NCBI GenBank assembly: GCA_000023185.1
Contig: CP001623.1
Span: 682,001-746,000, forward strand
DNA: 64,000 nucleotides
Source of the DNA: Rhizobium leguminosarum bv. trifolii WSM1325
GTDB taxonomy: Bacteria; Pseudomonadota; Alphaproteobacteria; Rhizobiales; Rhizobiaceae
Direction: 5' to 3'
Position numbers and translations under genes: made by a program
Shown here: piece after piece, positions 53,813 to 63,938 of the stretch
Numbering within the stretch: position 1 is the first letter of the stretch
Layout of the letters: each line of letters opens with the position of its first letter
Notes under the pieces: model-generated
The model's input: only the letters and a program-made list of their open reading frames with translations
Told to the model about the DNA's origin: nothing
Databases searched by the model: none

Positions 53813-54589
53813 ATGAGGCGGGAAGAGCGGCACCAGTTGATCGTCAACCTGCTCGTCGAAAACAAGACCGTCGATCTCGACGACCTTGCTGATCGCTTCA
53901 CTGTGTCAAAGATGACGATCCATCGCGATCTCGACGATCTCGAGAAGGCCGGCGTCCTGCGCAAGGTTCGCGGCGGCGCGACCATTGACGCCGGAACGCA
54001 GTTCGAAAGCGACTTCCGCATTCGCGAACGCCAGGGTAACGAAGCCAAGCTGGCTATGGCTCAGACCGCGCTGGAACTGGTCGAACCGGGGATGACGGTG
54101 ATGGTAAATGACGGCTCGATGGCGGCCGTGCTCGGCGAAATGCTGCTGCAGAAGCGGCCGCTGACCTTGATCACCAACAACGCGGCGATCATGGAGCGGT
54201 TGAAAGGCGAAGCCGGCATCGCGCTGATCGCGCTCGGCGGTATCTATTCGGCGAAATTCAACGCCTATCTCGGCGTCGTCACCGAGGAGGCACTGTCGCG
54301 GCTGAGGGCCGACATCGCCTTCATTTCAACGCCCGCCGTCAGCGGCGGGCGCGCCTATCACATGGACGATAACGTCGTGCGCGCCAAACGGGCGATGATC
54401 GCGTCGTCGACCAGGACCTGCCTTCTGGTCAACCATCAGCGCATCGGCCACACTGCCCTGCATGTCATGGCGGACCTGGCCGACTTCGACGCGATTATTA
54501 CCGACAGCGCACCGGATGCTGCTGTCCTGGAAGAATTCGAGCAGGCGGGCATTACGCTCACCATCGCATCAACGCAGGATCCGACATGA
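53813..54589 (+). CDS. eryR: DeoR family regulator (EryR-like)
   Basis: A 258-residue DeoR-type repressor: HTH (VDLDDLADRFTVSKMTIHRD, LDDLEKAGVLRKVRGGA) and effector domain (MTVMVNDGSMAAVLGEMLLQ, ITNNAAIMERL, ALGGIYSAKFNAYLG). It precedes tpiB and rpiB with an ATGA overlap, the eryR-eryH-eryI order of Brucella. ATG 53813 follows GGAGACCGGG. The AT-rich 100 bp before it (GTTATCTT at 53779) should hold its promoter. Confidence 0.87.
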   Translation: MRREERHQLIVNLLVENKTVDLDDLADRFTVSKMTIHRDLDDLEKAGVLRKVRGGATIDAGTQFESDFRIRERQGNEAKLAMAQTALELVEPGMTVMVNDGSMAAVLGEMLLQKRPLTLITNNAAIMERLKGEAGIALIALGGIYSAKFNAYLGVVTEEALSRLRADIAFISTPAVSGGRAYHMDDNVVRAKRAMIASSTRTCLLVNHQRIGHTALHVMADLADFDAIITDSAPDAAVLEEFEQAGITLTIASTQDPT

Positions 54590-55356
54590 CCGAAAAGCCG
54601 CGCTTCTGGATTGGCACCAGCTGGAAGATGAACAAGACGCTTGCTGAAGCGGAGCATTTCGCCCGCGGTCTCGAAGCTGCCGATGCCGCGCGCGACCCGC
54701 GTATCCAGCGTTTCGTCATTCCGTCTTTCACCGCCGTGCGCGAGGTCAAGGCGATGCTTGCCACGACCTCGGTGAAGGTCGGCGCCCAGAACATGCATTG
54801 GGCCGACCAGGGCGCCTGGACCGGCGAAGTCTCGCCGGTAATGCTGAAGGACTGCAATCTCGATCTCGTCGAGCTCGGCCATTCGGAACGGCGCGAACAT
54901 TTTGGTGAGACCGACGAGACTGTGGGTCTGAAGACCGAAGCAGCCGTTCGCCACGGTCTCGTTCCGCTGATCTGCATTGGCGAGACGCTTTCCGACCGCG
55001 AAAGCGGAAAGGCTGCCGACATCCTCGCAACCCAGGTGCGCGGCGCGCTGTCGAAACTTTCGGGCGCCCAGAAAAGCGCCGAAATCCTGCTCGCCTACGA
55101 GCCGGTCTGGGCGATCGGCGAGAAGGGCATTCCGGCGACTGCGGATTATGCCGATGCCCGCCAGTCTGAAATCATCGCCGTTGCCGAAACGGTGCTGGGT
55201 CGGAAGATCCCCTGCCTTTATGGTGGGTCGGTCAACCCGCAGAACTGCGAAGAACTGATTTCGAGCCCGCATATCGGCGGGCTCTTCATCGGCCGTTCGG
55301 CCTGGAATGTCGAAGGTTACCTCGACATCCTGGCCAAATGCGCCGCCAAACTCTGA
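54586..55356 (+). CDS. tpiB: triose-phosphate isomerase-like enzyme of erythritol pathway
   Basis: A 256-residue TIM barrel with catalytic K14 (GTSWKMNKT), H99 (ELGHSERRE) and E172 ([12 protein letters not shown]). Equivalent to Brucella TpiA2/EryH, which interconverts tetrulose phosphates on the route to D-erythrose 4-phosphate, or assists as a TpiA. It overlaps the eryR stop and precedes rpiB by 11 bp. Confidence 0.9.
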   Translation: MTEKPRFWIGTSWKMNKTLAEAEHFARGLEAADAARDPRIQRFVIPSFTAVREVKAMLATTSVKVGAQNMHWADQGAWTGEVSPVMLKDCNLDLVELGHSERREHFGETDETVGLKTEAAVRHGLVPLICIGETLSDRESGKAADILATQVRGALSKLSGAQKSAEILLAYEPVWAIGEKGIPATADYADARQSEIIAVAETVLGRKIPCLYGGSVNPQNCEELISSPHIGGLFIGRSAWNVEGYLDILAKCAAKL

Positions 55357-55367
55357 GGAGAAAGACA

Positions 55368-55823
55368 ATGAAACTTGCCATTGCAGGAGACAGCGCCGGC
55401 GAAGGCCTCGCCAAGGTTCTGGCTGACCATCTGAAAGAGCGCTTCGACGTCTACGAAGTCTCGCGCACGAGCGCCGGTGCCGATCCTTTCTACGCCAACC
55501 TCTCGGACCGCGTTGCCTCGGGCGTCATCGACGGCACCTACGACAAGGCGATCCTCGTTTGCGGCACCGGCATCGGCGTCTGCATCTCGGCCAACAAGGT
55601 TCCGGGCATCCGCGCCGCCCTGACGCACGACACCTATTCTGCCGAGCGTGCCGCGCTTTCCAACAATGCGCAGATCATCACCATGGGAGCCCGCGTCATC
55701 GGAACGGAGCTTGCAAAGTCGATCGCTGACGCGTTTCTTGCCCAGACCTTCGACGAGAACGGCCGCTCTGCCGGTAACGTCAAGGCCATGGATGATCTCG
55801 ACGCGAAATACAGCGCCCGCTGA
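55368..55823 (+). CDS. rpiB: RpiB-type isomerase (D-erythrulose-4-phosphate isomerase)
   Basis: A 151-residue RpiB/LacAB-family isomerase with the base cysteine C65 in [15 protein letters not shown] and [20 protein letters not shown]. In Brucella the cognate EryI makes D-erythrose 4-phosphate, joining the pentose phosphate pathway. ATG 55368 follows GAGGAGAAAGACA. It is the last gene of the ery locus. Confidence 0.92.
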   Translation: MKLAIAGDSAGEGLAKVLADHLKERFDVYEVSRTSAGADPFYANLSDRVASGVIDGTYDKAILVCGTGIGVCISANKVPGIRAALTHDTYSAERAALSNNAQIITMGARVIGTELAKSIADAFLAQTFDENGRSAGNVKAMDDLDAKYSAR

Positions 55824-56175
55824 AGAATGACGATGCCGGGCAGGAGTGTGTTCGATGTCACTGAGGCCGCACGGGACGACTGCTCGACCCGATCCAGATC
55901 CGGCAGCGAATTCGGGACGCGGAATACGGGAGGCATCTCCGCGTTAAGTCGTTGAATTGAGATTCGTTTCGACTCGGAACAATCCGCCGTGTGATTCGGT
56001 TGAGTCGCGTTGTTGCCATCGAAGCGAAGAAGAAGCAGATGAAAAAGCCGAGCAGGACAAAGTCCAAGGCTGGGGAAAAGCAAGGGCCGGCACCGGGCAA
56101 TGTCATCAGAATCATGAGTGCTCGGCGCAAGCCGGTCGAAGTGGAAAACCGCTCGGGGAGGCGTCAGACTTAATC
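55824..56175. other. gap between the ery locus and the DNA ligase gene
   Basis: About 350 bp. A short basic open frame (56039-56173) ends just before the ligase start. No terminator with a clear T-run or other gene was recognised. Confidence 0.4.
56039..56173 (+). CDS. small basic hypothetical protein (44 aa)
   Basis: ATG 56039 after a purine run (GAAGAAGAAGCAG) opens a frame reading MKKPSRTKSKAGEKQGPAPG and ending VENRSGRRQT, 2 bp before the ligase ATG. It could be a real small coupled protein or merely leader sequence; no family is recognised. Confidence 0.25.
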   Translation: MKKPSRTKSKAGEKQGPAPGNVIRIMSARRKPVEVENRSGRRQT

Positions 56176-57216
56176 ATGAAGCGCACGCGCCGCCCACTGC
56201 CCTTGCTCGACGAGTCTCACTCAACGCTGCATTCTCGTCCGATCCGCAAACGCGATCCTGACCAGCCCGGCCTGCCCTTCGATCCAATGCCGTCGCGCGT
56301 CGAGCCCTGCCTCGCGCTGCTGAAGCCGACTGTGCCCATTGGGCCGGATTGGCTCTATGAGGTGAAGCTGGATGGCTATCGATTGGCAATCCACGTTGAA
56401 CCGAAGGGCGTGCGGGTCATCACCCGTGGCGGCCATGACTGGACCCATCGCTTCCCCACCATCGCCGCGGCAGCGAAAGAGCTTGGCGTAACGACCGCCA
56501 TTCTCGATGGCGAGGCCGTTGTACTCGATGATAACGGCCGATCGGATTTTGGCGCCCTGCAGCGTTCGCTCGGCGGGCGGGGAGGCAAGCGAGTATCGAC
56601 CGAGTCGGTCCTCGTCGCCTTCGACCTTCTCTATCTCGATGGACACGATCTGACCGGCACCGAGCTTGACGTACGCCGACACCTGCTCGAAGACCTGATA
56701 CCGGGCGGCGACGATCAGACGATCCGCCTCTCCGAGCAGATAGAGCTGCCGGCCGAAGAACTCCTCGAGCACGCCTGCCATCATCATCTGGAAGGTATCA
56801 TCGCCAAGCATCGCGACCGGCCCTACGGCAGTGGCCGTACGGGCGACTGGCTGAAGATCAAATGCGTCCAGAGCGAGAGCTTCATGATCGTCGGTTATGA
56901 GCAGTCCGCATCCGCCCGCGGCGGCATCGGCAGGCTATTGCTGGCCGGCAGACGAGGGCTCGACTGGATTTACGTTGGCTCCGTCGGAACTGGTTTCGGT
57001 GCCAGGGATGCTGAATACCTGAAAAAGACGCTGGACCGGTTAAAGACGAACCGGCCGGTCGTTCCGCTGAATGGCAAGCGCCTCGTCCTCGTCCAGCCGA
57101 CGCTGATCGCTGAGATCGAGTTTCGCGGCTGGACGGATGACGGCAATCTCCGCCATGCTTCGTACAAGGGGCTGCGCGAGGTCCAGGATAATGCCGCAGT
57201 CTTCGATATGACCTAA
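56176..57216 (+). CDS. stand-alone ATP-dependent DNA ligase (LigD ligase domain type)
   Basis: A 346-residue protein. A short basic N-terminus is followed by the nucleotidyltransferase domain with the AMP-accepting lysine K64 in YEVKLDGYR, ILDGEAVVLDDNG, VLVAFDLLYLDG, HLEGIIAKHRDRPY and DWLKIKC, then an OB domain (FMIVGYEQSASARGGIGRLL). It equals the ligase part of LigD without polymerase and phosphoesterase domains. Such proteins can act in non-homologous end joining with Ku; no ku gene is seen in the window. ATG 56176. Confidence 0.85.
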   Translation: MKRTRRPLPLLDESHSTLHSRPIRKRDPDQPGLPFDPMPSRVEPCLALLKPTVPIGPDWLYEVKLDGYRLAIHVEPKGVRVITRGGHDWTHRFPTIAAAAKELGVTTAILDGEAVVLDDNGRSDFGALQRSLGGRGGKRVSTESVLVAFDLLYLDGHDLTGTELDVRRHLLEDLIPGGDDQTIRLSEQIELPAEELLEHACHHHLEGIIAKHRDRPYGSGRTGDWLKIKCVQSESFMIVGYEQSASARGGIGRLLLAGRRGLDWIYVGSVGTGFGARDAEYLKKTLDRLKTNRPVVPLNGKRLVLVQPTLIAEIEFRGWTDDGNLRHASYKGLREVQDNAAVFDMT

Positions 57217-57584
57217 CCGCTCATACTTTTCGGCTTCATGCTCTAGATTTGAGCGCTTGCAGCAGGTCAAAACGTCGATCAGAGCCTCTTCAGAAGAAGC
57301 CCAAAACTGTGCCGTCCATTGGAATATATCGACGCTCACGTAAACACCGGAGCGGACGAAGGGCTCTCCTGCGCTCATGAGTTGCTGTATCGCAAAAAAG
57401 CTGATTGATGGTCAGATTCTCGGCAGGTCTGGCATCCAGAACCTGCCGGAAAGGCTCTAGCAGACCGGCGGTCGAGCAGGTCGGCTAAATCGTCCTGATA
57501 AAACAAGCTAAATAGTCGACGAAGCAGCCGAGATCCCGTATGCCGCTCATATGTCGATCCGACAGGCAATAGAAAGTCATACCG
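57217..57584. other. gap without a recognised gene
   Basis: About 370 bp between the ligase and the BrnA-like gene. A BrnT toxin gene would be expected here if the BrnA-like protein were part of a pair; none is seen on either strand. Confidence 0.45.
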
Positions 57585-57818
57585 ATGGCAAACTCGCCCC
57601 GCAGACCTGTCAATCCAATGGATGCTGCCGAAGCGTTGTTCAAACCCGCGAAGAAGAAGCCCGAACAAGCTGTTGAGCGGCCAGCGCTGCCGAATATCAA
57701 GGAGCTCGTTTCGCTCAAGATCGACAGTGATGTGCTTGCCCTTTTCCAGGAAGATGGCCCCGGTTGGCAGGATCGGATCAACGATACATTGCGCGCCGCG
57801 ATGAAGAACAGGCTCTGA
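57585..57818 (+). CDS. orphan BrnA antitoxin-like protein
   Basis: A 77-residue product with an N-terminal disordered part (AAEALFKPAKKKPEQAVERP) and a C-terminal ribbon-helix-helix-like module KELVSLKIDSDVLALFQEDG, PGWQDRINDTLRAAM. That is the BrnA_antitoxin pattern. No BrnT partner flanks it, so it may act as an orphan DNA-binding regulator. Confidence 0.65.
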   Translation: MANSPRRPVNPMDAAEALFKPAKKKPEQAVERPALPNIKELVSLKIDSDVLALFQEDGPGWQDRINDTLRAAMKNRL

Positions 57819-57858
57819 CCCTGTTGCGCCATCTTGTCCGCCACGGGTGGTCGCTGTG

Positions 57859-58254
57859 ATGCCGAATGCGCTGCACCGGCTTCTCCGCAGTGGCGTTGTC
57901 CATGTTCTCTTCGCCTTTTTGGCAATGGGCAGCTGGGCGGTTTTCGCCAATCTCGCGCACGCCATGCCATTGCCGCTCTATGCCGGCCTTGTGCAGGGGA
58001 CGATATCCGCCTGCCTGACGCTGTTCCTGAAATCTGTGATCGACTGGCTTTCGAAGCGCTTCGTCGGATCTGCGCGATTTTGGGCGCCGCCTCTCATTGC
58101 TTGTCTCGGCTCCGCCAGCATTCTCGTGGCAATCCATGCGGCGACCGGTACACCGGAAATACTCAAGACCATCGCACTTCCGCTGCTCGTATCGACGAGC
58201 TACGCGGCGATTTACAACTATTCGATCTCGCCAAGACGAGGTTTCGATACATAA
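57859..58254 (+). CDS. small inner-membrane protein (131 aa)
   Basis: The protein has four hydrophobic helices (about residues 10-30, 37-58, 72-92 and 101-120) separated by short basic loops (KSVIDWLSKRF). It ends in ISPRRGFDT. No recognised family. ATG 57859 or GTG 57847 could start it. It converges on the malG-type gene. Confidence 0.55.
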   Translation: MPNALHRLLRSGVVHVLFAFLAMGSWAVFANLAHAMPLPLYAGLVQGTISACLTLFLKSVIDWLSKRFVGSARFWAPPLIACLGSASILVAIHAATGTPEILKTIALPLLVSTSYAAIYNYSISPRRGFDT

Positions 58255-58277
58255 CGGGCAGGCAACTGATCCCATTG

Positions 58278-58337
58278 GCGGACACGCCTCCTGCGATAAC
58301 AAGCAGTCGCATGCTGGAGGAAGCAAGGCGTGTCCGC
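58278..58337. terminator. long hairpin between convergent genes
   Basis: Arms of 12 bp (58278-58289 and 58326-58337, GCGGACACGCCT and its complement) enclose a 36-nt loop with a nested CCTCC/GGAGG pairing. It lies between two convergent stops and may terminate both. Confidence 0.5.
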
Positions 58338-58345
58338 GGTACATG

Positions 58346-59245
58346 TCACTCCTTCACTGCCCCGGTCATCGATGAGACGTAGTAGTCCACGAAGAACGAG
58401 TAGAGGATGACCACCGGGAGCGAGCCGAACAATGCGCCCGCCATCAGTGCCCCCCATTCGAAGACGTCGCCGCGCACCAGTTCGGTCAGCACGCCGACCG
58501 GGATGGTTTTGTTTTCCGACGACTGGATGAAGGTTAGCGCATAGATGAATTCGTTCCAGGACAGCGTGAAGGCGAAGATGCCAGCCGAAATCAGTCCGGG
58601 TACGGCGAGCGGCAGGATGATCTTGGTGAGAATCTGCCATCTGTTGGCGCCGTCCACCAGCGCGCTTTCCTCCAGCTCGAATGGGATCGAGCGGAAATAG
58701 CCCATCAGCAGCCAGGTGCAGAAGGGAATGAGGAAGGTCGGATAGGTGAAGATCAGCGCCAGCCGCGAGTCATAGATCCCGAGCTTGAAGACGATGAAGG
58801 CAAGCGGGATGAAGAGGATCGACGGCGGCACGAGATAGGCGAGGAAGATGACGAGGCCAACCGAACGGGAGCCTGTAAAGCGGACGCGCTCGATCGCATA
58901 GGCGCCGAAGACTGAGGCCACCAGCGAGAGGAAGGTGGAGCAGACCGCGACCAGCATCGTGTTCCACAGCCAGCCCGGATAGGATGTCTCAAAGAACAGG
59001 TATTTGACGTGATCGAGCGTCGCGCCTACCACCCAGAAGGGGCTGTAGTTGCTGTAGTCGGTCAGCTGGTCGTTCGGCTTCACCGCGGTGATCGCCATCC
59101 AGTAGAACGGGAAGAGCAGCACGACGACGAAGACGGCCATCGGCAGGTAGAGCATCACGATCCGCCGCGGCAGGCGGTTCAGATAGCTCATGCCTTCGGC
59201 ATTGTCGGTCACGACCTGATCGGCGGCGTTTGAATTTATCGACAT
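58346..59245 (-). CDS. CUT1 ABC transporter permease (MalG type)
   Basis: A 299-residue permease with six hydrophobic helices and the MalG-type EAA loop (ELEESALVDGANRWQILTKI). ATG 59245 follows GGGGAGAGTGACG. It is the last gene of the denD-ATPase-binding protein-permease operon and forms a heterodimer with the MalF-type protein. Confidence 0.88.
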   Translation of the reverse strand: MSINSNAADQVVTDNAEGMSYLNRLPRRIVMLYLPMAVFVVVLLFPFYWMAITAVKPNDQLTDYSNYSPFWVVGATLDHVKYLFFETSYPGWLWNTMLVAVCSTFLSLVASVFGAYAIERVRFTGSRSVGLVIFLAYLVPPSILFIPLAFIVFKLGIYDSRLALIFTYPTFLIPFCTWLLMGYFRSIPFELEESALVDGANRWQILTKIILPLAVPGLISAGIFAFTLSWNEFIYALTFIQSSENKTIPVGVLTELVRGDVFEWGALMAGALFGSLPVVILYSFFVDYYVSSMTGAVKE

Positions 59246-59257
59246 CGTCACTCTCCC

Positions 59258-60190
59258 CTAATCCTGGCCGCCCTGTTGCCATTTGCGCCGTTGCAAGCCG
59301 AAGAAGCTAAACATGATGGCGCCGAGCAGGAAGGGCACCATGGCGACTGCGATGGCCGCACCTTCTCCGAGCTGACCGCCCGGAATGCCGCGCTGGAACG
59401 ATAGCGTCGCCATCAGATGCGTCGCGTTGACCGGTCCCCCCTTGGTCAGCACGTAGATGAGCTGGAAATCCGTAAAGGTGAAGAGAACCGAGAAGGTCAT
59501 CACAACGGCAATGATCGGCGTCAACATCGGCAGCGTCACATAGCGGAACCGTTGCCAGCTCGTGGCGCCGTCGAGAGAGGCGGCCTCCTGCAGCGACGCC
59601 GGAATCGTCTGCAGCCCCGCAAGCAGCGAGATCGCCACGAAGGGAATGCCGCGCCAGACATTGGCGACGATGACGGATATGCGCGCATTGATGGGGTCGC
59701 CGAGAAAATTGATCGGTCCGTTGATCAACCCCAGCTGCATCAGCGACCAGGAGATGATCGAAAACTGGGAATCGTAGATCCACCAGAAGGCCAGCGCCGA
59801 AAGCACCGTCGGCACGACCCAGGGAAGCAGCACGATCGCCCGGAAGAAGGACTTGAACGGTAGGTGCTGATTGAGCAGCATCGCCAGCCAGAGGCCGAGC
59901 GCGAATTTCAGCACCGAGGCAACGGAGGTATAGAGAATGGTGTTGAAGACCGACAGCCAGAAGACGCTGTCGTCCATCAGGAACTGGTAGTTCTCCAGGC
60001 CGATGAAGACGCCGTCGCGGCCGATCCTCGTATCGGTGAAGCCGAGCCAGACACCGAGCCCCAGCGGATAGGTCAGAAAGCAGACGAGGAACACTGCCGC
60101 TGGCAGCATGAACAGGAAGCCGAGAACATTGTTGTTCTGCAGGAGCGAGGAGATCGGCCCGCGTCTATCCTCCGGATTCACCATCGACAT
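59258..60190 (-). CDS. CUT1 ABC transporter permease (MalF type)
   Basis: A 310-residue permease with six hydrophobic helices and the EAA loop ASLQEAASLDGATSWQRFRY. ATG 60190 follows GGGAGATAAGCA. It partners the MalG-type protein in import of the substrate of the erythronate-linked operon. Confidence 0.88.
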   Translation of the reverse strand: MSMVNPEDRRGPISSLLQNNNVLGFLFMLPAAVFLVCFLTYPLGLGVWLGFTDTRIGRDGVFIGLENYQFLMDDSVFWLSVFNTILYTSVASVLKFALGLWLAMLLNQHLPFKSFFRAIVLLPWVVPTVLSALAFWWIYDSQFSIISWSLMQLGLINGPINFLGDPINARISVIVANVWRGIPFVAISLLAGLQTIPASLQEAASLDGATSWQRFRYVTLPMLTPIIAVVMTFSVLFTFTDFQLIYVLTKGGPVNATHLMATLSFQRGIPGGQLGEGAAIAVAMVPFLLGAIMFSFFGLQRRKWQQGGQD

Positions 60191-60231
60191 TGCTTATCTC
60201 CCAGATTGCACTTGAACTCTCAGAGGACGTT

Positions 60232-60257
60232 GCGGCATGCCGCAGCCGGCATGCCGC
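60232..60257 (-). terminator. intra-operon hairpin between binding protein and permease
   Basis: Perfect 10-bp arms GCGGCATGCC / GGCATGCCGC with a 6-nt loop, immediately after the binding-protein gene. No T-run; likely mRNA stabiliser or attenuator. Confidence 0.5.
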
Positions 60258-60274
60258 TTGCTTTGAAGCGCGGC

Positions 60275-61579
60275 TCAGACGCGGTAGTAGCGGTTGGCCC
60301 GCCGTTCAGCTTCCTTCATCGCATCCTCGGGCGACATCTGGCCGGTGACGGCGGCGGCATACATGTCGACCAGAACGTAATCGGCCATGGTCGCTGCCGA
60401 GGCATAACCGAGTGGGCCGGCATAGCCGTTCGGACGCAGCTTTTCCGAGGCACGTGCATAAGGCGCGTGGATCGGATCGGATGTCCAGATCGGGTTCTTG
60501 GCGAAAGCCTTGAGCGGCTGGCAGCAATAGGCGCTTGAGCCCTGGATCCAGGCATTCATCTGGTCGGCTTCCATCATGAACTTGATGTAGGCCTTCGCCG
60601 CTTCCGGATATTTCGTATGCTTGAAGAGAAGCAGCGAGCTCGTCTGGAAAAGCTCGACGCTCTGGCCAACCGGGCCGATCGGGAAATTCGTCGTGCGGAT
60701 GTCCTTGGCGATCTCGGCGAGCTTCGGGTCGTTCTTGGCCGTGTAATAGACCGAGACGCCGTTGGCGATCAGCGACACCTGGCCGGCGAGGAAGGCGCGG
60801 TTGTTGTTGACGTCCTGCCAGCTTTCCGTGCCCGGAATGAAGGTCGCATAGAGTTCCTTGGCATAGTTGATCGACGCCAGCGTTTCCGGGCTGTTGATCG
60901 TCACCTTGCCGCCTTCGTCGACCATCTTGCCGCCATGGCTCCAAAGCAGCCAGTGGGCGTAGTTGTTGCCGTCGCCGACGGCCTTGCCGTGCGGGAAGCC
61001 GGCCGGCGTGCCCTTGGCTTTCATCGCCTTGCAAAGCTCGAGGAAGCCTGCCGTGTCCTTCGGGAACTCGCTGAAGCCAGCTGCTTTCACGTGAGTGTCG
61101 CGATAGACCACCGCATTGCCGATTGCCGCCAGCGGCATGGCGATGAAGGTATCGCCGCGCGCGGCATAGCCCTTCACACCGTCGTACCAGCCGCCATATT
61201 TGTTGCCGAGATAGTTGGCGAGTTCGGTCAGGTCGACCAGCTTGTCGGGATACTGGTGAGCGTCGTCGAACCAGCACATGATGAGGTCCGGGCCGGAGCC
61301 GACATTGGCCGCGACGGCAGCCTTCGGGCGTATATCTTCCCAGCTTTCCTTGTCGATGCGCACCTCGACGCCGGTCGCTTCGGTGAATTTCTTGGTGTTG
61401 GCAAGCCATGCCTCCTCGTCGCCCTTGACGAAAGGTGTCCAGCGCAGCAGCCGCAGGCTGGCGCCGCTTTCCGGCGTGTAGGTCGGTTCAGCCTGCGCGA
61501 AGGTCGGCCGAATGCCGAGGCCGGCGGCGCCGGCGACGGCAGCCGAGGCGGCAAGAAAGTCACGTCTTCTGATCCTCAT
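60275..61579 (-). CDS. CUT1 substrate-binding protein with Tat signal
   Basis: The 434-residue protein has a twin-arginine signal (RIRRRDFLAASAAVAGAAGL), so it is exported folded. The body is a type 2 extracellular solute-binding fold (LLRWTPFVKGDEEAWLANTK, NNRAFLAGQVSLIANGVSVY). ATG 61579 follows AGGAGGAATCTC. It likely binds a sugar acid or sugar consumed with DenD; ligand unproven. Confidence 0.85.
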   Translation of the reverse strand: MRIRRRDFLAASAAVAGAAGLGIRPTFAQAEPTYTPESGASLRLLRWTPFVKGDEEAWLANTKKFTEATGVEVRIDKESWEDIRPKAAVAANVGSGPDLIMCWFDDAHQYPDKLVDLTELANYLGNKYGGWYDGVKGYAARGDTFIAMPLAAIGNAVVYRDTHVKAAGFSEFPKDTAGFLELCKAMKAKGTPAGFPHGKAVGDGNNYAHWLLWSHGGKMVDEGGKVTINSPETLASINYAKELYATFIPGTESWQDVNNNRAFLAGQVSLIANGVSVYYTAKNDPKLAEIAKDIRTTNFPIGPVGQSVELFQTSSLLLFKHTKYPEAAKAYIKFMMEADQMNAWIQGSSAYCCQPLKAFAKNPIWTSDPIHAPYARASEKLRPNGYAGPLGYASAATMADYVLVDMYAAAVTGQMSPEDAMKEAERRANRYYRV

Positions 61580-61616
61580 GAGATTCCTCCTCATTAAAAA
61601 GCGGGTGCGAACTCCC

Positions 61617-61672
61617 CGTCGTTCACTTCCCGCTTGGTGAACGACGGTCCTTGCATCCCTGACAGGGGATGC
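61617..61672 (-). terminator. tandem intra-operon hairpins between ATPase and binding-protein genes
   Basis: Two perfect stems: 10 bp (61617-61626 with 61637-61646, loop 10 nt) and 7 bp (61653-61659 with 61666-61672, loop 6 nt). Without T-runs they are more likely processing or stabilising structures than terminators. Confidence 0.5.
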
Positions 61673-61729
61673 GTGCCTGTCTGCGGGTGACGAGAGGGCT
61701 CCTCCGCCCCGCGCCGCCGCCGGCCGGCC

Positions 61730-62797
<1,068 letters not shown>

Positions 62798-62885
62798 ACC
62801 CACTCCTCCCAGAAATCGAGCGCTACATGCTATGTATTCGTATTTTCGTATCTCTTGCCGGCGGCCTTATGTTCTCAAGTCCTTT

Positions 62886-62921
62886 GCCAGGGCAATCCCG
62901 AATATGCGGGTGTGCCCTGGC
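62886..62921 (-). terminator. hairpin between denD and the ATPase gene
   Basis: Outer arms GCCAGGGCA (62886-62894) and TGCCCTGGC (62913-62921) with an inner CCCG/CGGG pairing. No T-run follows in the minus direction, so partial read-through into the importer genes is likely. Confidence 0.5.
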
Positions 62922-62951
62922 GGCACTCTCCTCCTATGGGGCGGCTCAACC

Positions 62952-63938
62952 TCATTTGGACGCACCCGGAGCGTCTTCGGCGAGGTAGACCTCGATCAGC
63001 TCGTCCACCGTGGTTTCGGCGACGAAACCCAGTTGCGTCGCCCGTTCGGGCGTAAAGGACTTCGGCCATCCGGCGACGATCCCTTCAATGACCTCGTCGC
63101 GGCGACGATCGATCAACTCCGCCGCCTCGGGACCGGCAGCACGGCGTAAGGCGGCAATCTGGTCGGCAACGGTGGCGGCGACGCCCGGCATGGTGAGCGT
63201 GCGCCGGACACCCAGCGCCGCGGTGTCGAGCGTCGCCGCATGGATCAGGAACTTGATGGCGGAACGCGGGCTTGCCAGCCAGTGCTTGACCGTTTCCTCG
63301 ACCGGAAGAACAGCCCGCTGGCCTGCAAGCGGTTCACGCAGGATTCCGGAAAAGAAGCCCGATGCGGCGGCATTCGGCGCACCCGGCCGGATCACGATGG
63401 TCGGCAACCGGATTCCGACGCCGTCGATAAAGCCGCGCCGCGAATAGTCAGCAAGCAGAAGCTCGGAAATCGCCTTCTGGACTCCGTAGCTGGTCAGAGG
63501 TGCGAGCACGTAATCATCGGGAATGGGATCGGGAAACGGCGAGCCATAGACCGCGATCGACGAGGAGAATACGAACCGGGGAACATAGGCTTGGCGGCTT
63601 CCTTCCCGGCGGATCGCTTCCAACAGCAATCGCGTGCCGTCGAGATTGACCTTGTAGCCGAGGTCGAAATTGCGCTCGGCTTCGCCGGAAACGATCGCGG
63701 CGAGATGGAAGATCACGTCGGCCCGGCGAGCCGCCAGGGCTTCCGCTGCGCCGCTTTCGGAAATATCGGCAGCCAGCGCTTCCACCGGCGCAACGACACC
63801 GGCGGGTATCGGCGGAGGCGCGATATCAACGAGCGTCATGCGCGTGATTGTATCGCCGCCGAGTGACCCGCTGCGCCCCAGCGTGGCTGCGAGCTTCCGG
63901 CCGATCATTCCTCCCGCCCCGATAATGAGAATATGCAT
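62952..63938 (-). CDS. denD: D-erythronate dehydrogenase-like SDR
   Basis: A 328-residue extended SDR with the NAD motif LIIGAGGMIGRKLA, VFSSSIAVYG (catalytic Ser) and the YxxxK pair at Y151/K155 (TSYGVQKAISE). Sequence and length match DenD, which oxidises D-erythronate to 2-dehydro-erythronate. ATG 63938 follows AGGAGGCGAAACACG. It heads the operon with the CUT1 importer. OtnK/OtnC/OtnI partners are not adjacent within the window, so the next steps must be encoded elsewhere. Confidence 0.8.
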   Translation of the reverse strand: MHILIIGAGGMIGRKLAATLGRSGSLGGDTITRMTLVDIAPPPIPAGVVAPVEALAADISESGAAEALAARRADVIFHLAAIVSGEAERNFDLGYKVNLDGTRLLLEAIRREGSRQAYVPRFVFSSSIAVYGSPFPDPIPDDYVLAPLTSYGVQKAISELLLADYSRRGFIDGVGIRLPTIVIRPGAPNAAASGFFSGILREPLAGQRAVLPVEETVKHWLASPRSAIKFLIHAATLDTAALGVRRTLTMPGVAATVADQIAALRRAAGPEAAELIDRRRDEVIEGIVAGWPKSFTPERATQLGFVAETTVDELIEVYLAEDAPGASK

